From the NCBI GenBank assembly GCA_023375675.1, contig JALQBC010000003.1, forward strand, positions 1,302,001 through 1,366,000: a stretch of 64,000 nt of DNA. The letters run 5' to 3'. Positions 47,261 to 59,438 of this stretch are shown here, in pieces (position 1 is the first letter of the stretch; each line of letters starts with the position of its first letter). Made by a program: the position numbers and the translations under genes. Under the pieces are notes generated by a model. The model worked only from the letters and a program-made list of their open reading frames with translations. It was not told the origin of the DNA and did not search any database. This DNA comes from Cytospora piceicola. Lineage: Eukaryota; Ascomycota; Sordariomycetes; Diaporthales; Cytosporaceae.

Positions 47261-48198
47261 TCTCTCAACTGCGTCGATACATCAACCAATTCGGCTCTAA
47301 TTTTCTTCACGGCTCTTCGTACATACGATTTTGGACCTCCGAACCATCTCGGTCATTTGAGATGGTAATCAATCGTTACTCGCCCCCCTCATGGCACATG
47401 CCCTATAATTCTGCATTAGATAGACGGGGGTTGCTCTTCTCCTTTCACTTGTGTTTTTCGAAGCCGGCTCTAAGGCGTCATAACAGCGGACTTGTTTGGT
47501 TGCTTCCTGCATTGGTTGGCCGGACAGCGCGCTCTGCTGACGGTGGGAGGCTTTCGGATCCATATTTCATCATATCTCGGGCGTTTTCAAGGCGTACGCT
47601 GATCCATGGAAGATGCCATTCTTTTGGGCACATGGGACGTACTCGGCTCTATGGATTTCTTTTTACTATTCGACAAATGTACACCGGAGGGGCATTTTAC
47701 GGGCGATTCATCTGGTATGAGAGCTACGACATGGTTCTGGTTCTGGTTCTTGGTGATACCCACTTCGACTGGCGTTTCACAATCGTTGAAGCAAGAATGG
47801 TCTTGGAAGTCTTTGAGGAACGGCAAGGAGAAAGCAGCAGGGCAGAACTGGAATCGAACGGCCTGCCATTCGGAACTGGTGAAAGCATGCGCAGAGGAAG
47901 GCTTAAACTACTCAACAACACACAAAACCCCAATTTTTTCTTTTGTTGGTATCTAGGTGGCCTCTGTCCAATCACTTAGGCACGATCGTCAGCTTTAGAG
48001 CGCCTAATCCATCTATTTATCGTCACTTTCGGGTTCATGACAGCCAGCGGCAAGTATGATTGGACACATGTTCATATATCGCTAATAGCAGGCTTAATTG
48101 ATAGCGCGGTTGGTGATGGTAGCTGTCTCATATCGTTGACTACTGTGTAACCCTCCGCCTTCAGGGTTTCTCGGCTTCATCATCCAAGTGACCAAGCT
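47261..48198. other. Convergent 3' spacer
   Basis: About 0.9 kb between two stop codons. A 205-codon open frame on the plus strand (47362-47979) has no domain or codon bias and probably lies in the 3' UTR of the upstream gene. Confidence 0.45.
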
Positions 48199-50120
48199 CT
48201 ACTTTTTTGTCTTTCTCCGCTTCTCCTCCCAAGAGTACAAGACACCGTGGGAAAGAGCCAGATACTTGGAGAAGAATGTCTCGGCGAAGTCGTCGAACTT
48301 GTGGTAGTCCGCACCCAGCCGGTAAGCAGCAGCAATGCCACTCACACAGGCCAGCTCATGCATGTTCTGTCAGAAGCAATCCAGTCAGCAGCCGGACCCA
48401 GTCTGTGTCTTGTTCTTTTGGTAAGGTGGCTGACTCACCACCAACGTCCATGACCCGGCGAAATGGGTCCTGTTCTTCCCATTGATGAACATCATCAGCG
48501 GCACAACCCTGAGATAGTGCGTCCACCTGTGGCCCAGCTGATGCCACCAGTTCTCGGCAATGATCTTGGTCTTGTCGATCTCTGGCCACGTCCACAAGTC
48601 CCTATTCCTCTTATCCAGGAAGATGCTACGGGGTGGACAGTCAGTATTGGCCTGGAAGAAGGAAAACGAGACCCGCGACCCATAGTCCAGTACGCAGCTT
48701 TGTTAGTCCCGGGTCAAATGTCTCGGGATCCAGCAAACATACAAAAGGGGAACGGATCTGCCGTCGGGTTCACTTACCTTTGGTATACATGCGGGTACCC
48801 GGCGTCGTCCTTCGGCCCGGTGGCTTTGAGTAGCTGGTGCTGGTAGTTACTACAGTCGAAACTCATCTCGATTTTCTTGGGGTCTTGGGGGTACGTCTTG
48901 GTGTAGTACATGGGCCTAAACCCGCCGGGCCTGGAGGCATCGCCGCCCTTGGCGAAGGTGACCTGGTCCCTCTGCTCGTCCGTCTTGGGTGCTGCGCACA
49001 GATCGGCGTCAAACCCCGTCTCGTAGTGCTTGTTGAAATAGTCGCTGTCCCAGTGCGTCACGGTCACATCGTCGAAGAACTTGGCACCGCCGAGGACGAA
49101 GCGCTCACGGTAGGTCGCGTTCTTGCCCAGGATCCGCAGGGCGTCGTCGGCCAGCGTGCACATGACCATCTCGTCGTATACTTCATGCTGGGGGCTGTTT
49201 GCCTCGGCGCCGTTGGTGGTGGGGGTGGTGGTGGTGGCCCCCTTGTCCCCCTTGCCACCAGACCTGACGGGTGCGGTCCGCAGGAGGACGCCCTTCGATG
49301 TTCGTGCGAGTACGTGGGTGACTTCAGTGTCGAGGCGGATGTCGACGCCCCTGGAGACCAGGTCCCTGCGCCAGTCCTCGTAGAAGTCGTGTAGCTTATC
49401 GAATGTGACCATCTTTGGCAGGTTGGGCAGCAGTGTATCCGGGTCGTATTCCCACAGCCTCATATTGGGGTCGTCGAAGAGCCTCTCGACTATGGCCGAG
49501 GGCACGTTGGCGGTTTGGTTCCCGGTGCCCAGGAAGAGCGCGATCAGGGGGTAGACCATCTTGTCTCCGAAGTCCTTGCTGAAGAACATAAGGCGGAGCA
49601 TAATGCGGATCGGGATCAGACCGAGGACGGGCATGGTATACTTGATGAGTGTCAGGAAATAGCCGAACTTCCTGATATCCTTGGAGTACTGCTGAACGAG
49701 CTGGCTTGGGAATACGTTGGTCCAGAAACCAGCCTCGCCCTTGCCGAAGGAGACTTGCAGTTGGACTTCTTCTGGGTCATGGTTATACTGGTGGAAGAAG
49801 TTGAAAGTGTGTTTGAATATCTATGAACGCAGTCAATACCACCCTTCGAAAGAGAATTAAAAAAGGGGGGAAGGGGGGTGTTGGTGTCGTGGTCGCCGTA
49901 CCGGTGAGCCTCCCTGAACCCCATTATTCATCCAGCTGGCACCAAACTTATTCTCATCGAGGGAGATGGATGTAGCTTGTCCCCCGCAAACCGAGCCTCT
50001 CTCGATGATTGTGACCTTGAATTTGTCAGGGTGTTGAGCCAACGAAGCCGCACACGACATTCCTGCCGCTCCGGCTCCAACTATCACGACATGTTTCTGC
50101 CTTTCATTGGAAGGAGCCAT
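48199..50120 (-). CDS. FAD-dependent oxidoreductase (NAD(P)-binding Rossmann-like, amine-oxidase type)
   Basis: Exons on the minus strand: 50120-49902, 49820-48778, 48625-48439 and 48366-48199, giving 538 residues (introns 81, 152 and 72 bp). The N-terminus is a dinucleotide-binding fold, VVIVGAGAAGMSCAASLA (GxGxxG at 15-20), with the acidic end VTIIERG and the flavin-contact stretch CGGQATS..GASWMNNGVQGG. The middle contains substrate-domain sequence with VYDEMVMCTLADDALRIL and the late part ENWWHQLGHRW, WTLV and NMHELACVSGIAAAYRLG, the second FAD-contact region. Fungal relatives are annotated only as FAD/NAD(P)-binding or flavin amine-oxidase-like. The substrate is unknown. The start at 50120 is preferred over an in-frame ATG 57 bp upstream. 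Hydrophobic segment about 125-150 could associate with a membrane. Confidence 0.85.
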
Positions 50121-50518
50121 ATTAGTCCGCTCTGTGTCTCTTGGTCCGTTTCTGTGTACTCGCATGGATAATCTCACAAGAAGAGTCTCGGATCTTAATT
50201 TTGACAGCCAGGAGTAAATGGAGAAGAAGCAAGACAGTCCTTTGAATGAGTAGGTATTTGGAGTGTTCTTTCAAAACTCATGGACGTCATTGACTTTAGC
50301 GTACAGCCCACCGTCTTAAGGGGCAGAAGGCCAGACCACATACAGATCTTAGATTTATGGATGTTTGCATGTGTATATACATGCATTCCAATATTTGAGA
50401 GTCATGATGTACTGGATGGTGAGCATTGGGCGAACCGGGAGCTTCACCTGTTCTGCCTTCAACCACTTGGTCCGGTGAAATCGCCGCATCTACCTATATT
50501 CCACGCCTGGGAAGAAAC

Positions 50519-50553
50519 ACCTACTTAAGTACCTACTTAAGTACCTAGGTAGG
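50519..50553. repeat. ACCTAGGT/TACTTAAGTA palindromic repeat cluster
   Basis: Alternating CTACTTAAGTAC units end in an intact TACCTAGGTAGG. The C-to-T version predominates. Confidence 0.75.
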
Positions 50554-50563
50554 CATGAAACCC

Positions 50564-50606
50564 CGTCAACCTCAATCGTCAACCGTCAGCCGTCAACCGT
50601 CAACCA
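50564..50606. repeat. CCGTCAA heptamer tandem repeat
   Basis: About five imperfect copies of CCGTCAA/CCGTCAG just downstream of the palindromic cluster. Confidence 0.75.
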
Positions 50607-50826
50607 TAAGGGCAATAGGCTTACAGATTACCGGGCTCTTATACCTTTCCTATGTCTCGAGGTACCGTGCTCACTTGAATTCACTTCTCAGTCGTCCAGT
50701 GGTCGCAGACGAAGGAGAGTAAGACTCACCGGTGTATACGTACACATTGCTTGCAATGACAGAGTGATTCGGAAGACTGGAACAAATAGACGTGACAAAA
50801 GAAACTCTGCCACTTGCCCCGAAGCC

Positions 50827-50900
50827 ATAACCTACCTACCTACCTACCTACCTACCTACCTAGGTACGGTAGGTACTTAGAAATACGTGCCAAGTACCTG
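50827..50900. repeat. CCTA tetranucleotide repeat merging into ACCTAGGT palindromes
   Basis: Seven or more CCTA units in a row run into CCTAGGTACGGTAGGTAC and a diverged AAGTACCTGGGTAC copy. This suggests the palindromic family and the simple repeat are related by slippage. Confidence 0.8.
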
Positions 50901-51225
50901 GGTACAATATGCATGTGATGACGTAATAAAAGGCCAGCTACCCGATGGAGCTCGGCTGGTTGGCCCGAGCAACCCTGACAAACGCGCTGACATGCAGACG
51001 CGTTCCCATATTGGCTTATAGCCGCGCTCCACTGAGGGTCTCCTTATGGGCCGTAGGGGCTCAGGAGGTAAAACAAAAGTAATCAATCAACCTTGAAACC
51101 CTAACTTAAATGCGACGTCACTTCATCCCGCCCACCTTTTCCCTTCAAGTCAGGCACATTCATTGGCTTGTAGTCCATTTCTTTTTCTTCCCAGGCTTGG
51201 CTTTCCGCGGCGGTTCCCAGTTGCG

Positions 51226-53630
51226 ATGGCGAGCAACCGTGCTGCTGAGTTCAATGGCGGCGACGACGAGGAGGAAGCTCTGCGTCAAGCGATTGCTATG
51301 AGTCTTGGCAATGAAGGACCTGTACCTGCCAAGGATACCAAGGACACCAAGGACAGTCGACAGTCTCCTGCACCATCTGGGACTACCTCGCTGCCAGCGA
51401 CCTCGATGTCTGCTCTTGGCATCGACCGCAAAAAGATGGAAGAAGAGCGCTTGGCGAGACTGAAGAAGCGCAAGGCAGAGACCAACCTCGATGTACACGA
51501 GCGGGATGAAGGTTTGCCTCCGGCTCGACGCCCGAAGTTAATGAACGTGAACCCCGCCGAGCAGGCCAGGCTCTCCCATTCAGCTCTACCCACATCACCA
51601 TCTGGCCTGAATCCAGACTCCTCCAAGGGTGTTTCCGAGTTGCCCAAAGTTTCTGCCACTGTGTCCCTTCCGTATCCCAAGGGTACCGTGCTCAGGACTT
51701 GGACCCGTGGTACCCCCCGTGAGGATGATATCAAAATCGAGGAGGTTTTACAGAAGGAAAGCCTTGAGCTTGCTGTGCTCAGTTCCTTCCAGTGGGATGA
51801 GGAATGGCTCATGGCGAAGTTGAATATGAAGAAGACCAAAGTACTACTGGTTGCCTACGCACCAGATGAAGCCACGGTAAAATTTCGCCTTTGCCTTTCT
51901 CTCCAGCTCCTCCGCAAGGAAGCACCAGCGTGCTCGGCATTTTCAACAGCGGAGTTTGCATTTCGCTCGGGGACTTTGCCCTGTGCTCATAGATTTTCAC
52001 TCATGTCCGATCTTGGCTGATGGGTTCAACAGAAAGCCGATATGCGGGGCAACGTGCCTCGAGAATCGATCAGGTTCTGTTTCCCACCGATGGAGAATGG
52101 TGCCAGCTGTATGCACTCTAAACTTCAGCTCCTCAAGTTCCCGAGATATATCCGTATAGTCGTCCCGACCGGGAACTTGGTTCCATATGATTGGGGAGAG
52201 ACGGGTGTGATGGAAAACGTAAGTTTGTTGGGTGACAACGGCGGTGATTTCATTGACATGTCACTCTGCAGATGGTATTTTTGGTCGACCTGCCTCGCAT
52301 TGAGGACCCTGCAAAACGCGCGACCAATACGCTCACCCCCTTCGGGAATGAGTTGCAATTTTTCCTGAAGGCTCAAGGGGTGGACGAGAAGATGGTGGTT
52401 AGCCTGCAAAATTACGACTTCTCTGAGACATCTCGCTACGGCTTTGTCCATACAATGTTTGCATGGTTATCCTGAGTCGAAGTCGACCTGTGCTAATGGC
52501 TTGCAGCGGAGGCTCACATCCGAATATCGACGTCTGGCAACGAACTGGTATGTCTGAATGTGGTACCAGTACGAATAAGAAACTCCTGCTGATATTCATG
52601 CGCAAGGCTATTGCGGGCTTGGCCGCACCGTGAAGGCTCTGGGTCTTGGCAGCGATGGTGACATCGACATTGATTACATAGTAAGTACATTCACATTTGA
52701 GGTTGTTCATGTATGAGCTAATGAGGGCAACGCGCAGTGTTCGTCTATTGGCGCCGTCAACAGCGATCTTTTGAACGCATTGTACAACGCTTGCAAAGGT
52801 TCGTGTGCGAAAACGAGGTCGACATCGATGTAGACTAACAACACCAGGGGACTCGGGATTGATTGAGTATGATGCCAGGACAGGAAGGCAGAGAAAGAAC
52901 AGGGACGTATCTTCTACGCCCAATCAGAGGGACATTACGGGACACGTTCGTGTGTATTTCCCCTCTCGTGATACCGTTCGCCAAAGTCTAGGAGGGGCAG
53001 ATGTGAGTTATCAAGAACCTTGTGTCCCTCCCTCCCCATCCCTTACTTGAACTGCCGCTAAAACGCGTTTGTTCAACATTGCCTGACCAACAATATAGTC
53101 TGCTGGGACGATTTCATTTCAACCGAGGTGGTGGGATTCCGAAAAATTTCCGTCTCAAGTCCTTCGGGACTGTAAGAATGTCCGGCCAGGGATATTGCTG
53201 CACAGCAAAGTAATCTTTGTCCGGAGACCCGTGTGTGGGACTGACGGCTCAACCAATGGCTGGGCATACGTGGGAAGCCACAACTTGTCCGAAAGTGCTT
53301 GGTGAGTATACTTCGTGCCCTAAAAGCTTGACTGGAAGGTCGAGCTAACACTGGCACAGGGGCCGCCTTGTCAAGGACCGGACCACAGGACAGCCCAAGC
53401 TAAATGCTCGCAATTGGGAATGCGGGGTTTTGATCCCTGTATCGACAGGTCGTCCTCCATCCATGAATGAATCCAAGGCCTACGGAGCACCCGCATACGA
53501 AACGACTGAGAGGCCGCAGATGATGGAGCTGTTTCGTGGTGTTGTGCCCATCCCCATCCAATTCCCCGGCACGCCATACTGTGATGGCGATCAAGCCAAA
53601 TTACGCCCTTGGTTTTACCAGGAGAATTGA
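51226..53630 (+). CDS. TDP1: Tyrosyl-DNA phosphodiesterase 1 with N-terminal UIM
   Basis: Nine exons: 51226-51876, 52033-52218, 52272-52456, 52507-52547, 52607-52680, 52738-52798, 52848-53002, 53099-53301, 53360-53630; total 608 residues. The enzyme repairs stalled topoisomerase I-DNA adducts in the nucleus. Both phospholipase-D-type HxK motifs are present: MHSKLQLL (His245, Lys247) and LLHSKVIF (His486, Lys488) with YVGSHNLS (Asn513). Other family landmarks are FVHTIGGSH, TGYCGLGRTV, WWDSEKFPSQVLRDCKN and the end PWFYQEN. Residues about 11-30 (DDEEEALRQAIAMSLG) match a ubiquitin-interacting motif, and the region to about 150 is a disordered linker. Exon 4 is only 41 bp, and the donor of exon 3 is the atypical GTTTGC, but each junction is fixed by frame and homology. 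Confidence 0.93.
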
Positions 53631-55668
53631 CCGGTCTGTATTTCGACATATGGAGTGGGCTAATTTCTACTACCCAGCGGGCTGGCCGTGAGTACCCTGA
53701 AGAAAGCGGTCGTCACAACGTTGTTATAGTCTATCCAGGCCTAGACACTGACGATTGGGCACCAGTCCCCATTGATCACCTCAGTTTTGCCTGCTTCTCA
53801 TACCGCGAATGCACGTAGTCATCAAAGGGGCGCACAGTATTGAGTTGACATATGCATGGAAAGGCAAGCGACGGGCTTCTCTCGCAAACGATCCGATTGG
53901 ATGCTCTCTCGGACATAGCGAGCAACACAGTGGCTGGCTTTACGCCTCAGCTGTACCACCTTCGGCCCCCGCCTCCGGCATGCTTACGGAAGAGGACATG
54001 GACATATCAGAGAACTGCGTGTCGGGCACGCAAGCGACTTTCTGAGATGATATTACCTATTGCAGTGGTAATCTCATAGTTGTAAGTAGTGGCAAGGGCC
54101 GAGTTGGAATCGACAAGCCTTTCAAGACATGATTCTGTGATTCTGGACATCTATGGCGGCCTTGGACCGGAGATCATATCAGTCAACAAGGATGGATATT
54201 GTGAGTGGATATTGTGAGTTTGACAATATACCCTGACGACAGTGAAGCTGTTGCTGAAGTCCCACAGGTGTAAGGCACCGGAGTATTGCCGCCCCCAAAC
54301 CAAAAGAGTGTTGTGACAGGTTGACAGATTCATATGCGGTTCCCGCTCTGCGTATCAGGGAATTTTAGGATACAGGGGCTCCAGTCTTCAAGTGATATTG
54401 GTGAATCTCTTCGCTCCCAAGGTAGGTATGAAACTGAAACAAGGCCCACACCAACCAGGAACACCCATGTGCTTGACAGGCCAGGCATGCTCTAGCATTG
54501 GTTCACGAGAATCTGTTCAGTGGTCTGGACTGCATATTGCACAAATTTTGCTGTCAGGCCTCGGGCACAGCAACCGGTTGGGTCATGGCTGTTGTTGCAC
54601 ATACATGGGTAGTTCAAAGCGATCCTGAGAATCATGCCGACGACGGCGCGTTCGCCACTCTACCATGTACCTTCTCTGCTGTGGAGCTGTTGACCTTCCA
54701 GTGAGGTGACAATAATCTGTCCGACCGCTTCATCCGAGTTACAGTCCATGGTGTAGGACTTGGCCAATCTGGTCGACAGCTCCAAGATACGTCGGTACCA
54801 AAGTTCTCCCTAATCTTCCTTCACGGTCCCCCACTCCGACCACAACGAATCAGGCCAGCCAAGGACCTAGTTCAGCTTGGTACGCTAGATATCAACCGGG
54901 CTGCCCTGAAGGCTATGCAATCTATGCAGCCCCAGGGTGTGATCAGAGGGTCGCACGCCGGCAGCTGATTCACACACGTTGCCTAGCAAGGGCTAACGGC
55001 TCGCAGTTCCCATTGGCGATTCATGAGCCACTTTCGACTTTGGGGATTTGCGGCCCGGCAAGAAACGAAAGACAGAGGGAGAGAGGAAAAAGAAAGGAGG
55101 GTTTGGGGGAGGGGCAATCCCGCTATTGGTACAGTAGGGGCACTGCATTGTCAAGGATCATGTCAGCAAACCGCCTCGGTTCGTCGTGCCTGGCGCACCT
55201 TTCGCTCGCCAGACAAAACCGGGAAACGCAGAGACTTGTCCATGCCTAACATAGTAAAGCTGCAACGGCTTCCAGCTAAAATTGTCTCAAAGTCGACTGA
55301 GCCATGCCCCACCCTGACTTACCCATCTCCATTCCATCTTCACGTATTTGGTAGAAGCGGCATTGCTGGATCTCTCGGTAAACCCACATCATTGCTAGAA
55401 CGACACTCCATGGCTGTGTCTCCAGAATCGAGATACACACCGTGGGACAGACATATGCTAACTGCAAGTGTGGCAGACTGAGCCCCGGAGCCACTCGGTG
55501 CTCAGGAAGGCAAGCAAGCATCGACTACCCTCGTTGAGTAAGCCGCCTGCAACAGTCCAAGGAGGTCAGAAGGCCCTGCGTGCGGGATCCTTGCAAGGTC
55601 CGTAATACCGGCGGAAGTTTCTTTTGCTCCTTATGTCCGTGGGCTCCAAGGGGGTTCGGTCCGGCCCC

Positions 55669-55761
55669 CTTGGGAGACACGGAGTTTATCTGTGGGAGGC
55701 TTGGGAGACACGGGGTTTATCTCTGGTAAGCTTTGGGGGACACGGAGTTTATCTGCGGAAC
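55669..55761. repeat. 31-bp tandem repeat, three copies
   Basis: Copies begin at 55669, 55700 and 55731, each with the core GGGAGACACGG and GTTTATCT. Divergence is about four to eight bases per copy. Confidence 0.88.
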
Positions 55762-58559
55762 CCCTGTGAGTTACACTGCCGGTTTACCTTTACGTTAACA
55801 ACCGCAGCCGTTGATAGGATCAACGGGGGGCTGATGCTCAAGCCTCAGGGCTAGGCTGGCTAGGTGCTAGTGGGATGTGGGATGTGGGCTGCTCCCCAGG
55901 GGACAACCTAGCAAGTGCAGATCTAGCACGTATCTCAGCGTGTCATTCAGAAATCTCGGCTCAATGGCAGGCCACAACATAGGGGTCCACCCCAGAGATT
56001 GATGATGGCAAGGGACTCATGTCAATGGGACATTCCGGCCGGCCCCACGTTGGACATGACACCCGGTACGAGCGAGCCCTTCCAAGTTTGGGCCTTCTGC
56101 GTCTTTGGACCGGGCATGCTGGGCGGCTTGTGCCAAGTCCAAGGGGGGGAGACAAGGCTTGGCACCTTGAGCAATATTGGCCTTTGTTGCGCTCAACCAT
56201 CACCACATCTCATATCTCAGGTTCCCAGACCCGGCAGAGGATATCTGTGTGGATCACGAATGTGTTTGGAAGGTTGCGACCAGAGCGGATCAAGCAGACC
56301 CTGGATTTGCTCTCTACCTAGCACGAGCTTGCGACGGTCTACCCGACGATTCTCTACTCGAAGCAGGTGATCAAACAAGGTCCCTCCCTTCGACAGGAGA
56401 TGCATTGATGCCCAAAAAGAAGATCTTTCGCCATCACCCCAAGCACCCTTCGGTCTTACTGGGCAGCAACTTGGGTTGATGCCCCGGCAGATCATGTCTC
56501 CCCCCCCCCTCCCCACGAATATCTGCGTGTACATACTGTGCCGTATCAAAGTGCACGTGGGAAACCCACATGTATCGGCAAGGCCAGGACTTTTACGCCA
56601 GGCTGGTACGCTAGCGGTCGATCTTCACGAGACCTATGCTGTGTACTCTACTAGACAAGGTGTTGTACCAAGAACTGTGCGCTTCGTGCCAACACCGGAC
56701 GAGGCTTAACCAGGGCGGGTGATTGTTACCGAGAGGCCGTACGACTGTGAGATGCGTACCACGCTGGCTCACAGTAGTGCGTAACGGGCGTTAGGGGAGC
56801 TGGGATATGTCAGGCAGACAAAGGCAGCCAACGGCTCATGTGAGCCTCTCTTGCTGGGAACCCCTGAGTATGCTTAATACAGCCTTACCAAGAGTAGCAT
56901 TGTGGAACCGGTATTAGATGAGACAAGGTGATCGATCGCAGCCGTTTCTGCGAGCGACTGCCGGGAAGCAGGTCTGCCAAGATATTAACTGACGCGTATG
57001 CCAGGTTTTTCCAGAGAACAGCCGACATGCCAAGACCATATTGGTCTGATTGGCCGACTTAGACGAACCGCAATAATCTCTGCACCGCGGGCCAGGCGAC
57101 CCCCCATAGTGTACTTCATTCTGCATACTGTTTGCTGGTCGGGTCCAGCCCAGCGCGGAAAAGGTGGGCGGGATCCTGTCATGCTAGCGACCCTCGCCTC
57201 GGGACATGGGGTCCATGGATGACTGCATCATTGTCTCTCCCGCGCCAGGGCCTAGATCTGAGATCTCAGTAGAAAACGTTGGGGGGTGCGGGTGGTGTCT
57301 ACCTGTCTGCCATCGGATCTGCCAAGATGGCTCTATTTAGTAGAACGATCTAGTAGAGGAGTAGTAGGTAGTAGTAGTAATAGGCGGGAAGAGCCAGCGG
57401 CTGAAATCCGGATCTTGGCGGGGTCCCATATGCGCACACAGTATAGACCACCTCGTCACTTTTGTCGTGCATGACAGTCGGTGACACCTGGCGCCTACTT
57501 GGCACGTATTCTCGATGGAGCCTCATTCGTTGATATTACCCTTTTCAGGACACACCTGGGGCAAGCGACTGCGAGATGGCCAGAAGAGGCCCTGGTTTTA
57601 ATCAATGCCGACGCCCAACAAGGATCGCCGGCCCAGCAAGGGTAACGGCAGGCCGGCTCTCGCGGCGGGCCCTATTTGAGAAGTGACAAGCCTGTTTGGG
57701 AGACTCGAAGCTGTCATGGGCTCTGCAGGAGCCTGCCAGCCAGCCACAATCGGCGACGAGGGCGGGGAGGAGATTCATGAGTCGGGTTCATGCCGAGATG
57801 ACTGCTGAGTTAGGGAGTGATGGTCGGATGGGCGCAGGAATTAATCTGTTGCACATCATGGTCTTGTTAAGAAACTGTCGAGTATACATATATAAAGAAT
57901 ATGTGTGTGTCTATGTATGTTTGTACTAAAAATATCTGTATGTCTGTGTATATGTCTGTGTGTACAAGCCGTCGATCGAGAGACCAATAACAACAGCCAA
58001 TCCATAGACCGGGGGGGGGGGAGGGGACATCATAACGTGACGGCCGTGTGGCCGGCCCCCTCCCCCTGGGGAAGAGCTTACATTGACTTCAAAGTTTCTT
58101 GGTAGGTAGGTATATGCGAGGCGGGCAACATGTCCTCTGCAGCACGGAGATAGCCGTTGACCGACGGGAGGTACTCGGAGGAGATCAGCCAGGATGCTAC
58201 TCATATGTGTATTAGCATCTCATTTCATGTGCCCCTCCCCTTAGCAGCAAAGATCACCAGGACCGATAACCTCCCTGGCTAAAGGTACTAATTAGGATGC
58301 ATCAGGATAGGTAGGTAAGTAGTGGTGTATGATAGATGCGGTGCGGTACCGTGATGAGTGTGGTACCTCAGTGGCCCACATCTGGGGTCCATACACAGTA
58401 CTACATAGTAGATACATACTTATGTACCTAGGCCTGTATACATACATACATAGTATAGTCAGTACTACAGCACCCCACGTCCAGCGGTGTTGGTCAGCCC
58501 CTTACCACACAGTACCTGGCACACACCACATGGGAAGTTCCGTGCTCGGATCTGGTACT

Positions 58560-58655
58560 ACGGCGGCACCACGGCAACACGGCACCACGGAACCACGGCA
58601 GCACGCAGCAGCACGCAGCACGCAGTACAGCACGCAGCACAGCACGCAGCACCAC
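58560..58655. repeat. Compound CACGGCA / CAGCACG tandem repeat
   Basis: An imperfect (CACGGCAC)n array grades into CAGCACGCAG units and CAGCACAG variants. Confidence 0.75.
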
Positions 58656-59292
58656 TGACACTGTTATTTATCACATCGTGACTAAGGGGGCAGCATTAAG
58701 GTTATTATGAAGGATTCCCATAACATATCAGAAAGAAAAACGGCAGGGAACACATGGAATGATGCATGGAGCACATGCACGATGCCGATTGCCATGTGTG
58801 TGACTGTTCCGAGAAAAGATTTAAGAAACAAAAAAAAAGATTGAATATAGTCCTTCCACACCCCCCCCCCTCTTCCTCCCCTTGGGGAATAGATTGGATG
58901 GCATCGTCTCTGCCACACATATGCAAGACTTCGTCCTGCCCGCCCTGGTGGTATAAAAGGCCTCCCAACCTGGGCAGTGGAAAGCAGGTCAGGTCTGATT
59001 TTATGCCAAGGCATCTGGTGTATCATTCTGGGGCTGAGCGCAAAACCGGCAGACTGGAAATCGTTTGATTGCAAGCAAGTCCCTGCGTGCCCCTCCCCTT
59101 AACCAATGAGACGGTCAACCATACGACTCCATACGAAAAACTACGGAGAATCATGACTCGGCGCCATGCTACCTATTGTGCGAAGTTTCCCCAACCGGCA
59201 TGGGGTCGCGGGGCGGGCGCTGGGAGAGGAAAGACGCAATCGATCGCGGGGGAAGGAGATGAAGGGGCTGTGTTGATCTTCTTTCCAACGGG

Positions 59293-59327
59293 CCATGCCA
59301 TGCCATGCCATGCCATGCCATGCCATG
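59293..59327. repeat. CCATG pentanucleotide repeat, seven copies
   Basis: Seven perfect copies of CCATG. Because the unit is five bases, it is open in several frames and creates spurious repetitive frames on both strands. Confidence 0.92.
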
Positions 59328-59407
59328 GATGACCTTCGCCGAAAATCTCGTCCAGAGGAAATCCACAGCTGGGGCCCCAAAAGGTCGTTTTCTCTCTCAT
59401 CATCAGG

Positions 59408-59438
59408 CAGTCAGTCAGTCAGTCAGTCAGTCAGTCAG
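59408..59438. repeat. CAGT tetranucleotide repeat
   Basis: Nearly eight perfect CAGT units, 80 bp from the CCATG repeat. Confidence 0.92.

Larger units (their letters stand above)
50121..51225. other. Divergent promoter region of the oxidoreductase and TDP1
   Basis: Contains two palindromic clusters (50519-50553 and 50827-50900) and a CCGTCAA heptamer repeat (50564-50606). No gene seen. Confidence 0.5.

Noticed and set aside
47362..47979. 205-codon plus-strand frame downstream of the PNRC-like gene
   Set aside because: No motif, mixed codon use, and located where the 3' UTR should be; cannot be supported as a gene.
59141..59403. Repetitive open frames over the CCATG repeat on both strands
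   Set aside because: A five-base unit is open in every frame; the frames stop just outside the repeat.
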